From assembly GCF_030317035.1 (NCBI RefSeq), contig NZ_JASZYK010000002.1, positions 744,001-808,000 of the forward strand: 64,000 nt of DNA, given 5' to 3'. The stretch comes from Variovorax sp. J22G73 (lineage in GTDB: Bacteria > Pseudomonadota > Gammaproteobacteria > Burkholderiales > Burkholderiaceae_C). This document shows positions 29,958 through 38,309 of the stretch, one piece after another. The notes beneath the pieces are model-generated. The model did not search any database, had not been told where the DNA came from, and worked only from the letters and a program-made list of their open reading frames with translations. A program made the position numbers and the translations under genes. The number at the start of each line of letters is the position of its first letter. The first letter of the stretch is position 1.

Positions 29958-31636
29958 ACCATCCATCCAACCCCGCGGTGCTGTCGGTCGAGCACCTGAA
30001 GATCGAGCTGCGCCACGGCACCCAGCCGCTGGTGCACGACCTGAGCTTCGACGTGAAGCCCGGCGAGTTCCTTGCCGTGGTGGGCGAATCGGGCAGCGGC
30101 AAGACCATGGCCGCGCGCGCCATCCTTCAGCTGCTGCCGCCGGGCATCTCGCAGACCGGCGGGCGCATCGTGTTCGACGGCGAAGACCTGAGCACCAGGG
30201 ACGTGAAAGCCATGCGCCCCCTTCGCGGGCCCGGCATCGGCATGGTGTTCCAGGAGCCGATGGTGTCGCTCAACCCGGTGCACCGCATCGGCGAGCAGAT
30301 GGCCGAGGGACTGCGCATGCACACCAGCCTCGGCGCACCGGAGATTCGCGCGCGCATTCTCGACATGCTGCGCCGCGTGCAGATTGCCGACCCCGAGCGC
30401 TGCATGCACGCCTACCCGCACGAGTTCTCGGGCGGCATGCGCCAGCGCATCATGCTGGCCAGCGTGATGCTGCTGAAGCCGCGCCTGCTGATCGCCGACG
30501 AGCCGACCACCGCGCTCGACACGCTGAGCCAGCGCGAAGTGCTCGACCTGATGGTCGAGCTGGCGCGCGACAACGGCACCGCCGTGCTGCTCATCACCCA
30601 CAACCTCGGGCTGGTGGGCCGCTATGCGCAGCGCGCCATCGTGCTGGAAAAGGGCCACCTGGTGGAGACCGGCGATGTGCCCGCCATCCTGGTCGAGCCG
30701 AAGCAGGCCTACACCCGCAAGCTGGTCGATGCACTGCCGCGCCGCCAGGCCGCCCGGCCCGAAGCCACGGCGCAGCAGCGACAGCAGCCGCTGGTGCAGG
30801 TGCGCGGCCTGTGCGTGAGCTACCCCGGCGCGCGCGCCGGCCTGTTCAAGCGCCAGCCGCCGCAGCGCGTGATCGACACGCTGGACCTCGACATCCACCC
30901 CGGCGAAATGGTCGCGCTGGTGGGCGGCAGCGGCTCGGGCAAGACCACGCTGGGCCGCGCCATCCTGCGGCTGGCGCCGTCGCAGAGCGGGCAGATCCTG
31001 TTTCGCGGCGAAGACGTGCGCACCGCCGGGCGCGCCGCGCTGCACCGCTTCAGGCTGGCCTGCCAGCTGGTGTTCCAGGACCCGTTCTCCTCACTGGACC
31101 CGCGCATGCGCGTGCACGACATCGTGGCCGAGCCGCTGCGCCACCTGCCCGCGCTGGACGCCGCCGCGCGCCTGAAGCGCGTGCACGAGACGCTGGACGA
31201 AGTGGGCCTGGACGGCCTGGGCGCGCGCTACCCGCACGAGCTGTCGGGCGGTCAGCGCCAGCGCGTGGCCATTGCGCGCGCGCTGGTGCGCCGGCCCGCC
31301 TTCGTGGTGGCCGACGAGCCCGTGTCCGCGCTGGACATGACCATCCAGGCGCAGGTGCTGCGCCTGTTCCAGAGCCTGCAGGCGCACCACGGCTTCGCGT
31401 GCCTGTTCATCAGCCACGACCTCGCGGCCGTCGAGCAGATTGCCGACCGCGTCATCGTGATGGAGCGCGGCCGCATCGTGGAGCAAGGCGCGCGAGACGC
31501 CGTGTTCGACGACCCGCGGCATGCGTACACGCAGGCGCTGCTGGCGGCCACGCCGCGGCCCCTGGCAACGCTGGCCGCCGCGGGCGTCGCGCCCCTGCCT
31601 GTTCCCCTGAACGTTCCCGAGAAAGCTTTCGCGTGA
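29954..31636 (+). CDS. Fused two-domain ABC transporter ATPase (DppD-DppF type)
   Basis: 560 aa with two complete ATPase domains in one chain, replacing the separate DppD and DppF of many systems. Domain 1 (~8-260): Walker A GESGSGKT, signature SGGMRQR, Walker B LLIADEPTTALD. Domain 2 (~280-540): Walker A GGSGSGKT, signature LSGGQRQR, Walker B VVADEPVSALD. Both look active. It powers import through the two upstream permeases. The start overlaps the dppC-type stop and the stop overlaps the esterase start as GTGA (31633-31636). Confidence 0.95.
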   Translation: MNHPSNPAVLSVEHLKIELRHGTQPLVHDLSFDVKPGEFLAVVGESGSGKTMAARAILQLLPPGISQTGGRIVFDGEDLSTRDVKAMRPLRGPGIGMVFQEPMVSLNPVHRIGEQMAEGLRMHTSLGAPEIRARILDMLRRVQIADPERCMHAYPHEFSGGMRQRIMLASVMLLKPRLLIADEPTTALDTLSQREVLDLMVELARDNGTAVLLITHNLGLVGRYAQRAIVLEKGHLVETGDVPAILVEPKQAYTRKLVDALPRRQAARPEATAQQRQQPLVQVRGLCVSYPGARAGLFKRQPPQRVIDTLDLDIHPGEMVALVGGSGSGKTTLGRAILRLAPSQSGQILFRGEDVRTAGRAALHRFRLACQLVFQDPFSSLDPRMRVHDIVAEPLRHLPALDAAARLKRVHETLDEVGLDGLGARYPHELSGGQRQRVAIARALVRRPAFVVADEPVSALDMTIQAQVLRLFQSLQAHHGFACLFISHDLAAVEQIADRVIVMERGRIVEQGARDAVFDDPRHAYTQALLAATPRPLATLAAAGVAPLPVPLNVPEKAFA

Positions 31637-32628
31637 CCCCGACGCCATCCTCTTCCACCTACAGCTGGCAGAACCCTTCGGCACCGCCGCCGCTCGACCC
31701 GCAGATCGTCGAGTTCATGCGGCTCATGGGCGCCGAGGGCGCGCGCTACCCGAAGCGCCACACCATCCCCATCGCCGAAGGCCGCGCCAACGCGGAGAAG
31801 GTGCGCGCGCCGTGGACGCAAGGCGGCCCGCAGATGGCGCGCACCGTCGAGCACCAGGTGCCCACGCGCCACGGCAGCGTGCGCATTCGCGTGCACTACC
31901 CGCAAGACCGGGTGCTGCCGGGCGCGCTGGTGTACATCCACGGCGGCGGCTTCGTGCTGTTCAGCCTCGACACGCACGACCGCGTGATGCGCGAATACGC
32001 GGGCCGCGCCGGCATGGTGGTCGTCGGCATCGACTACACGCGCGCACCGGAGGCGCAGTTTCCGCAGCCGCACGACGAATGCGTGGACGTGATGCGCTGG
32101 CTACAAAGCCACGCGGGCACGCTCGACATCGACCCCGCGCAGCTCTTCATCGGCGGTGACTCGGCCGGCGCCAACCTGTCGGTCGGCGCCTGCCTGGTGC
32201 TGCGCGACGCAGGCGACGCACTGCCGCGCGGCATGCTGCTGAACTACGGCGCGTACAGCACCGAGCTGTACCGCGAATCGGTGGTGCGCTACGGCGCGGG
32301 CGAGTACGGCCTGTCGCTGCACATGATGGTGTGGTTCTACGGCCTGTACCTGCGCAGGCCCGGCGACGCCGCGGACCCGCGCGTGCACAGCCTGAAGGCG
32401 CGGCTCGACGGCCTGCCGCCCGCGTGCATGGTGGTTACCGAGTGCGACCCGCTGTACGACGACAACGTGCTGATGGCGCAAGCGCTGCGCGACGCCGGCG
32501 TGGCCGTGACCGACACGCTGTACCCCGGCACCATCCACGGCTTTCTGGAAGCCGTGTCGGTCGCCGACGTGGCCGGCCGCGCCTTCGACGATTCGGTGCG
32601 CTGGCTGCGCGCGCTGTGCAACCGCTGA
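31633..32628 (+). CDS. Alpha/beta hydrolase of the hormone-sensitive lipase (HSL) family
   Basis: 331 aa. Seen: oxyanion-hole motif HGGGF (103-107), nucleophile elbow GDSAG with S177, acid region TECDPLYDD and catalytic His in GTIHGF. GTG 31633 overlaps the ATPase stop. No signal peptide, so it works inside the cell on an imported ester, carbamate or amide. Translational coupling to the transporter argues that it acts on the same substrate. Confidence 0.92.
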   Translation: MTPTPSSSTYSWQNPSAPPPLDPQIVEFMRLMGAEGARYPKRHTIPIAEGRANAEKVRAPWTQGGPQMARTVEHQVPTRHGSVRIRVHYPQDRVLPGALVYIHGGGFVLFSLDTHDRVMREYAGRAGMVVVGIDYTRAPEAQFPQPHDECVDVMRWLQSHAGTLDIDPAQLFIGGDSAGANLSVGACLVLRDAGDALPRGMLLNYGAYSTELYRESVVRYGAGEYGLSLHMMVWFYGLYLRRPGDAADPRVHSLKARLDGLPPACMVVTECDPLYDDNVLMAQALRDAGVAVTDTLYPGTIHGFLEAVSVADVAGRAFDDSVRWLRALCNR

Positions 32629-32645
32629 GCCGAGGCCGAACGCGC

Positions 32646-33353
32646 ATGTACACGCCCAAGCCCTACATCGAGGCCGACCTGGCGACGCTGCATGCCGGCA
32701 TGCGCGCATGGAGCTTCGCCACGCTGGTCACCGTCGGCCCCTCGGGGGTCAACGCCACGCACCTGCCCTTCCTGCTCGATACAGGAGGTGGTGCGCACGA
32801 CGACTCGCCAGATGGCCCCGGCCTGCTGACCACCCACCTGTCGAAGAAGAACCCGCAGTACGTCGACCTGTGCGCGGGCGGCGAGGCGCTGGCCATCTTC
32901 CAGGGGCCGCACGCCTTCGTCACGCCCAGCTGGTACGTGAAGCAGAGCACCTTTCCCACGTGGAACTACACCGCCATCCACGCGCGAGGCACGCCGCGCG
33001 TGGTGGAAGACCGCATGGCCGTGCACGCCGTGCTGCAGCGCACGGTGGCCGTGTACGACACGCCGCTGCGCGAGCGCTTCGGCGGCAACTGGGACTACGA
33101 CGCGATGCCCTTCGACTTCGTCGCGCCGCGGCTCGACATGATCGCGGCGGTGGAGATTCCGGTGCGCGTGCTCGAGGGCAAGTTCAAGCTCAACCAGGAC
33201 CGCTCCGAAGAAGACCGCCGCGGTGTCATCGCCGCGCTGGAGCGGCTGGGCGATGCGCAGAGCGTGGCGGTCGCCGGGCTCATGCGGCGGCAGATGGAAC
33301 AGGCGCAGACCCAGGCACAGACCCAAGCACAGGCGCAGGCGCAGGCCGCCTGA
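32646..33353 (+). CDS. PaiB-like FMN-binding protein
   Basis: 235 aa of the FMN-binding negative transcriptional regulator family (PaiB type, split-barrel flavin fold). Seen: FATLVTVGPSGVNATHLPFLL near the N-terminus and GPHAFVTPSWYVKQSTFPTWNYTAIH in the middle, both typical. It may be a flavoprotein or a regulator; PaiB proteins are tied to sporulation or polyamine control in Bacillus. The last ~20 residues are a Gln/Ala/Thr repeat made by a six-base unit. Last gene of the aminotransferase operon (17 nt after the esterase). Confidence 0.87.
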   Translation: MYTPKPYIEADLATLHAGMRAWSFATLVTVGPSGVNATHLPFLLDTGGGAHDDSPDGPGLLTTHLSKKNPQYVDLCAGGEALAIFQGPHAFVTPSWYVKQSTFPTWNYTAIHARGTPRVVEDRMAVHAVLQRTVAVYDTPLRERFGGNWDYDAMPFDFVAPRLDMIAAVEIPVRVLEGKFKLNQDRSEEDRRGVIAALERLGDAQSVAVAGLMRRQMEQAQTQAQTQAQAQAQAA

Positions 33354-33376
33354 GGCAGCGCGGCACAATCGTCCGC

Positions 33377-35101
33377 GTGCCATTTTTCAAACTGCTGCCT
33401 GCCGGTCTCGCACTGGCTCTCCTGCTCGCCGCGCCCCCGATTCATGCCGCGGAGCCGGTGCTGCTCGTCACTTCGCCCGCCGCGCTGCAAGCCGCCGAAA
33501 AATCCGGCGCCGGCTTCGCGCGCTGGGTCGGCGATGTGCCCGCATCTTCAGAAGGCATCGCGACCAACCAGGCGCTGACGCGCTCGCCCGCGTGGCGCTC
33601 CATCACCGAGCCGATCGCCGCGAGCCTGGCCGGCATCCAGCGTCGCGACAAGCAGGCCGGCGTCGGCATCTCGAAGTACCCGCACCGCCTGTTCGACGCG
33701 CGCTGGCTCGCGAGCCCCGATGCGTATTTCGAGCTGGTGGGCGTGGCCAACCGCATGGACCGCCGCCCGTTCCAGCAAGGCGCCTGCGGCGAGATGCGGC
33801 TGGTGTATCGGTTGGCGTACCGCACGGCCGCGATGCAGTCGCGCCTGCCGATGACCGTCAACGTCGAACTGCGCGGCGATGCGCCCGATGCGAACGGCAG
33901 TTGCGCCGCCGCCGCGAAACGCTGGCAGCCGCCAGGCACTTCGATGCCCGACGAAGCGCTGGGCCGCTGGCTGGTGTCGGCCGAGGGACCGCTCGCGCCG
34001 CAGCGGCTCGCAGCCACGCGCATCTCGCAGATCACCACCAACCTGCAGAGCGTGCGCTGGCCTTCGGCGGTGCGGCCCGACCTGGGCGGGCACGCCGAGT
34101 ACATGCTGCGCGCCTTCCGCTGGAACGCCGATGCAAGGCGCTTCGACGTGGCGCCACTGGAGAACACGCCCGACGTCGCCAGGCTGAAAGCCGACGCGCC
34201 GCTGCGCAAGGAACTGCAGCAATGGCTGCGCCAGCCGGCCCAGCTTCGCGCGCTCGACGAAGCCACGCTGCAGATCCCCGAGAAGTTCCTGGCGACCGAG
34301 GCCACCTCGGTGGCGCCGCGTGGCCTGGAGCGGCTGGCCAACCAGCCCTTCGCGCAGGTTTTCGCGGCGAACGAATGGCAGGCGGTCGAAGGCAGCCGCA
34401 CGCTGGCGTCGCCCCAGGCCGTGCTGCGCCGGCTGGACGATTTGAGCTGCGCGGGCTGCCACCAGAGCCGCGCCGTCGCGGGCTTTCACCTGCTGGGCGT
34501 GGACCGGCGCGGTGCGTCGCGCACCTTCACCACGGGCAACGCGCTGGCCGTGCCGCACTCGCCGCACGTGCAGGACGAGTTGGCGCGGCGCGGCACCTAC
34601 GTGCGGGCGTCGCTGCTGACCGCCAGGCCCGATCCGTTCCGCCCGCTGGCCGCGCCCGATGCACCGATCGCCGCGCCCGAGCGGGCCACGGTCGGCGCAC
34701 GCTGCGAGCCCACGCGCATCACGCCATCGGCCAACCCGTGGCTGGACCGCGCGCAGAAGCTGCCGCGCATCGCTTGCGAAGGCGCGGCCTCGGTGTGCGA
34801 GACCACATCGGTCGGCTTCCCCGGCGGCATGTGCTCGGGCCCCTGCAACCCGAACGACAAGAACGGCACCTGCGGCGGCATCGCCGTGCTCAGCGATTTC
34901 AACAGCTGCCTGGCCGCGAAGAAGCCCTTCGGCGAATGCCTGGCGCGACACACGCGCCCCGGCAACCTGCGCAGCTGCTCCGCCGAGCAGGCGTGCCGCG
35001 ACGACTACATCTGCGCGCAGGCCGATGGGCAGCCCGAGGGGCACGGCGCGTGCATTCCGCCGTACTTCCTGTTCCAGATGCGGGTGGACGGGCACTCGTG
35101 A
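33377..35101 (+). CDS. Exported protein with CxxCH motif and Cys-rich C-terminal domain, function unknown
   Basis: 574 aa from GTG 33377, with a Sec signal peptide ending near IHAAEP (residue ~25). One cytochrome-type C358-A-G-C361-H362 lies in the middle, which could bind haem covalently. From residue 443 to the end there are 12 Cys residues in a compact domain (GGMCSGPCN, GTCGG, CLARH, CSAEQACRDDYIC), probably disulfide-bonded. I do not recognise a named function. It follows the PaiB-like gene by 23 nt. A degraded copy of its last 115 bp occurs downstream at 36864. Confidence 0.8.
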   Translation: MPFFKLLPAGLALALLLAAPPIHAAEPVLLVTSPAALQAAEKSGAGFARWVGDVPASSEGIATNQALTRSPAWRSITEPIAASLAGIQRRDKQAGVGISKYPHRLFDARWLASPDAYFELVGVANRMDRRPFQQGACGEMRLVYRLAYRTAAMQSRLPMTVNVELRGDAPDANGSCAAAAKRWQPPGTSMPDEALGRWLVSAEGPLAPQRLAATRISQITTNLQSVRWPSAVRPDLGGHAEYMLRAFRWNADARRFDVAPLENTPDVARLKADAPLRKELQQWLRQPAQLRALDEATLQIPEKFLATEATSVAPRGLERLANQPFAQVFAANEWQAVEGSRTLASPQAVLRRLDDLSCAGCHQSRAVAGFHLLGVDRRGASRTFTTGNALAVPHSPHVQDELARRGTYVRASLLTARPDPFRPLAAPDAPIAAPERATVGARCEPTRITPSANPWLDRAQKLPRIACEGAASVCETTSVGFPGGMCSGPCNPNDKNGTCGGIAVLSDFNSCLAAKKPFGECLARHTRPGNLRSCSAEQACRDDYICAQADGQPEGHGACIPPYFLFQMRVDGHS

Positions 35102-35109
35102 GAACTACG

Positions 35110-35275
35110 CCCTCTCCCTCACCCTAGCCCTCTCCCGCAAGCGGGAGAGGGGACAACACAAAGCGGTCGATTCCGCCCCGATGCGTTACTCCCTCTCCCG
35201 CTTGCGGGAGAGGGTTGGGGTGAGGGCGAGCGGCGATGAAGGCTGCGCGATGCTGCCGAGCCCCCCGCCCTTGCT
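35110..35275. repeat. Inverted pair of REP-like palindromes
   Basis: Two 24-bp palindromes of the form CCCTCTCCCGC-NN-GCGGGAGAGGG, at 35128-35151 and 35191-35214, carry flanks in opposite orientation (CTCACCCTAGCCC before one, TTGGGGTGAGGG after the other). Together they make a larger hairpin-forming unit that occupies most of the 330-bp gap 35102-35431. Further copies lie at 40298-40631. REP-like elements can stabilise or terminate transcripts. Confidence 0.85.
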
Positions 35276-35364
35276 GGCGCCCGACATCAGGGCCGACCAC
35301 GAGAAATACCAAATTCTGGGGATACCCGCTGACACGCTTGCTAACAATAATTGACAATTAGAAA

Positions 35365-35399
35365 CCCCCTGCACGCTCGTCGGCAGGGGGCTTCTTTTT
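35365..35399 (+). terminator. Rho-independent terminator upstream of the NHL lipoprotein gene
   Basis: CCCCCTGC (35365-35372) pairs with GCAGGGGG (35383-35390) around a 10-nt loop and is followed by CTTCTTTTT. It reads as a terminator on the plus strand, ending transcripts from the REP region. It lies only 33 nt before the next ATG, so an attenuator role is possible if the promoter lies upstream of it. Confidence 0.8.
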
Positions 35400-35431
35400 G
35401 CCGAGTCTTACAACCATAAAGAGGGGTCAAG

Positions 35432-36820
35432 ATGCTGTTCAGTCAAGCAAGTTCGGTCGCGCGCATCGGTGCCGTGGCCGGTGCGGTCATGTTGGTGGCG
35501 TCATGCGGCGGGGGTGGAGGTGGCGGTGGCGGAGGCTTTCTGCCGGTGGTCGCACCGAACCCTCCGGCCACCGTGCCGCCCGTCGTGAACCATTCCATCG
35601 GCGGCACGGTCACCGGCCTTACCGGTCGCCTGGTGCTGCAGAACAATGCGGGCGACGACCTCACGCTGTCGGCCGATGGCAAGTTCACCTTTGCAACGAC
35701 CCTGGTCGAAGGCTCTGACTACAAGGTCAGCATCCGTACCCAGCCCCTCTGGCAGTTCTGCACCGTCACCAAGGACACCGGCAAGGCCTCGGCCGACGTG
35801 AGCGACGTCGCCGTGGCCTGCTCGGCCGCGGCTGCCAAGGTCGAAAGGTTCGCCGGCGACGGCACCCCGGGCGCCGCAGACGGCAAGGGTGCGACCGCAT
35901 CGTTCTTTTGGCCTTGGGGCATCGCCGTCACCAAGGATGGTGGTCTGCTCGTCAGTGACTGGGGCAACATCATCGTGCGCAAGATTTCGCCCGAGGGCGA
36001 CGTCATCACGTTTGCCGGCGATGGAGGCAGTTCGACGGTGAACGGCAACGGCATCCACGCGTCGTTCGAAGACCTCGCCAGCCTCACCGTGGACGCGAAC
36101 GACACCGCCTTCGTCGCGGACGCCGGCGGCCAGCGAATCCGCAAGATCACGCCGGCGGCCGATGTGGGCACGGTGGCGGGCAATGGCACGAAAGCCTCGA
36201 CCGATGGCAACGGCATCGGCGCCACCTTCAACAAGCCCGTGTCGGTGGCCGTGGATGCCGCCGGCAATCTGTACGTTCTGGAGTACGGCGGCGGCGTCGT
36301 TCGCAAGATCAACCCGGCTGGCGATGTCACCACGCTGGCCGGCAGCAGCCCGCCGGGCTTTGCCGACGGCACCGGAGCTGCCGCGAAATTCGGGAGCGGC
36401 TACAACATTGCCATCGATGCGTCAGGCAACCTCTACGTCGCCGACAGCAGCAACCATCGAATTCGCAAGATCACCCCCACCGGGGTGGTCACGACCCTTG
36501 CAGGGACCGGCACGCCCGGCGCCACCGATGGACCCGGTAACTCCGCGACTTTCTCCGATCCCCGCGGCGTCGCTGTCGATGCGGACGGCAATGTCTACGT
36601 GGCCGATTTCGGTACCAGCCTGCTGCGCAAGATCACACCGGCAGGGGTGGTCTCCACGATCGCCGGCCAAAAGGGTGTTCGGGGTGGGCAAGACGGCATC
36701 GGCGCGGCTGCCACGTTCAATCAGCCTCAAGGGCTCACGGTCAACGCAGCGGGCACGCTGTATGTCGCCGACACCTACGGCAATCTGATCCGCAAGGTCA
36801 CGCCGGTTCCGGCGCCCTGA
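35432..36820 (+). CDS. NHL-repeat lipoprotein
   Basis: 462 aa. Lipoprotein signal with lipobox LVAS-C25, followed by ten Gly residues and a Pro-rich stretch. A short beta-sandwich-like region (residues ~50-130) precedes about six NHL-type repeats of ~55 residues (e.g. ADSSNHRIRKITPTGVVTTLAG; VADFGTSLLRKITPAGVVSTIAG), which would form a beta-propeller at the cell surface or periplasm. Such proteins usually bind partners or carbohydrate; no catalytic residues are evident. GAGGGG lies 7 nt before the ATG. Codon use is somewhat less GC-extreme than its neighbours. Confidence 0.88.
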   Translation: MLFSQASSVARIGAVAGAVMLVASCGGGGGGGGGGFLPVVAPNPPATVPPVVNHSIGGTVTGLTGRLVLQNNAGDDLTLSADGKFTFATTLVEGSDYKVSIRTQPLWQFCTVTKDTGKASADVSDVAVACSAAAAKVERFAGDGTPGAADGKGATASFFWPWGIAVTKDGGLLVSDWGNIIVRKISPEGDVITFAGDGGSSTVNGNGIHASFEDLASLTVDANDTAFVADAGGQRIRKITPAADVGTVAGNGTKASTDGNGIGATFNKPVSVAVDAAGNLYVLEYGGGVVRKINPAGDVTTLAGSSPPGFADGTGAAAKFGSGYNIAIDASGNLYVADSSNHRIRKITPTGVVTTLAGTGTPGATDGPGNSATFSDPRGVAVDADGNVYVADFGTSLLRKITPAGVVSTIAGQKGVRGGQDGIGAAATFNQPQGLTVNAAGTLYVADTYGNLIRKVTPVPAP

Positions 36821-36833
36821 GCTCGACGCACGC

Positions 36834-36855
36834 GCCCCGGCGACCGCGCCGGGGC
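36834..36855 (+). terminator. GC-rich hairpin after the NHL gene
   Basis: GCCCCGGC (36834-36841) pairs with GCCGGGGC (36848-36855) around a 6-nt loop, 13 nt after the stop. There is no T-run, so termination is uncertain. Confidence 0.35.
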
Positions 36856-36863
36856 TCCGCCGG

Positions 36864-36978
36864 GCAGGCCTGCCGCGACGACTACATCCCCGCGCAGGCC
36901 GGTGGCAGCCTGAGGGGCACGGCGCGTGCATACCGCCGTACTTCCCTGTTCCAGATGCGAGTGGATGGTCATTCCTGA
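36864..36978 (+). pseudogene. Decayed duplicate of the 3' end of the Cys-rich gene (33377-35101)
   Basis: About 115 bp closely match 34987-35101, the last ~38 codons and stop of the Cys-rich exported protein (shared wording includes TGCCGCGACGACTACATC and CCGCCGTACTTCC). Roughly a dozen differences are present, with one lost base near 36906 and one extra base in ACTTCCCTGTT, so the frame is broken twice, and two Cys codons of the original are lost. The fragment has no start. It shows that a duplication or rearrangement placed the NHL lipoprotein gene between the two copies. Confidence 0.85.
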
Positions 36979-37004
36979 CGGGCATCCGTGACCGGCAATG
37001 CCGC

Positions 37005-38309
37005 TCACTCGTTGGACGTCGGCCGCATCCCCCACGCGCAGCCCGCCGCCAGCAGCCCCAGCACCGCGACATACACGCCCACCGGCACGATGCTCGAGTA
37101 CGTCGCCACCAGCGTGGCCGCGATGATCGGCGCCAGCCCGCCGCCCAGCGCCGCCGCGAACTGGATGCCGATGGAAATGCCCGAGTAGCGCAGCTCCGGC
37201 GGAAACTGCGCCGCGTACAGGTTCGACTGCGGCGCGAACATCAGCGGGTAGTTGACCGACAGCGCCACCACCATCGCCACCGTGTACGCCGTGAGCGACC
37301 CGCTGCCGATGGCCTGGAACAGCGGCACCGCCATGAGCGCCAGCAGCAGCCCGCCGAACACATAGAGCCGCCGCGCGCCCACCTTGTCGGCGAGCCAGCC
37401 GCTGGCCGGTATGGTGAACACCATGGCCGCGGAGCCCGCGATCAGCGCCTGCAGCGCATCGGCGCGCGAGAAGCCCAGGCGGCTGGTGGCGTACGAGATG
37501 GAGAACACCAGGATCGTGTAGATCAACGTCACCTCGGCCAGCTTGCCGCCGATGCTCAGCAGCAAGGGCTTCAGGTGCGCGACCACCACCTCGCGCGCCG
37601 GCAGCGCCGCGGTCTTGTGGTGCACCTTCACCTGCATGAACTCGGGCGACTCCTGCACCTTCATGCGAATGAAAACGCCCAGCACGATGAGCACCGCGCT
37701 CGCCAGAAACGGCAGCCGCCAGCCCCAGCTCAGGAAGCTCGCCTCGGGCAGCCGCGTCACCAGCGCGAAGGCCCCCGACGACAGCAGCACGCCGATGGGC
37801 GCGCCCATCTGCGGCATGCTGCCGACCAGCGACTTCCACTTGGGCGGCGCATGTTCCACGGCCATCAGCATCGCGCCGCCGAGCTCGCCGCCGAACGACA
37901 GGCCCTGGCCGATGCGCAGCAGCACCAGCAGCAGCGCGGCCCACATGCCGATCGACTCGTAGGTGGGCAACAGGCCGATCAGCACCGTGCAGATGCCCAT
38001 CAGCAGCAGGCTCAGCGTGAGCATCGACTTGCGGCCCAGCCGGTCGCCGTAGTGGCCGAAGACGATGCCGCCCAGCGGGCGCGCCAGCATGCCGCTGGCA
38101 AAGGTGCCGAAGGCCGCCAGCGTGCCCACGGTCGGGTCGAAGTGCGGAAAGAAGAGCTTGTTGAACACCAGCGCGGCGGCGGTGCCGTAGGCCAGGAAGT
38201 CGAAGGCCTCGATGGCCGTGCCCACCATGGTGGCGGCACCGATCTTCCACATGCTCTGGCGCGGGTGCTGAGCGGCGGCCGGCTGCAGCGGCGGGGCGAT
38301 GGTGTTCAT
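37005..38309 (-). CDS. MHS-family major facilitator transporter
   Basis: 434 aa with twelve hydrophobic segments. Seen: the metabolite:H+ symporter start (AATMVGTAIEAFDFLAYGTAAALVF), the MFS loop motif GHYGDRLGRK between segments 2 and 3, and RIGQGLSFGGELGGA in segment 4, typical of the MHS family (ProP, ShiA, KgtP). It probably imports an organic acid by proton symport. Its start overlaps the aldolase stop by ATGA (38306-38309), so the transporter and enzyme are co-expressed. Confidence 0.92.
   Translation of the reverse strand: MNTIAPPLQPAAAQHPRQSMWKIGAATMVGTAIEAFDFLAYGTAAALVFNKLFFPHFDPTVGTLAAFGTFASGMLARPLGGIVFGHYGDRLGRKSMLTLSLLLMGICTVLIGLLPTYESIGMWAALLLVLLRIGQGLSFGGELGGAMLMAVEHAPPKWKSLVGSMPQMGAPIGVLLSSGAFALVTRLPEASFLSWGWRLPFLASAVLIVLGVFIRMKVQESPEFMQVKVHHKTAALPAREVVVAHLKPLLLSIGGKLAEVTLIYTILVFSISYATSRLGFSRADALQALIAGSAAMVFTIPASGWLADKVGARRLYVFGGLLLALMAVPLFQAIGSGSLTAYTVAMVVALSVNYPLMFAPQSNLYAAQFPPELRYSGISIGIQFAAALGGGLAPIIAATLVATYSSIVPVGVYVAVLGLLAAGCAWGMRPTSNE

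Noticed and set aside
35110..35275. CRISPR array or IS end at the repeated CCCTCTCCCGC elements
   Set aside because: The repeats are palindromic and inverted with no regular unique spacers and no cas or transposase genes nearby; REP-like elements explain them better. The same holds for 40298-40631.
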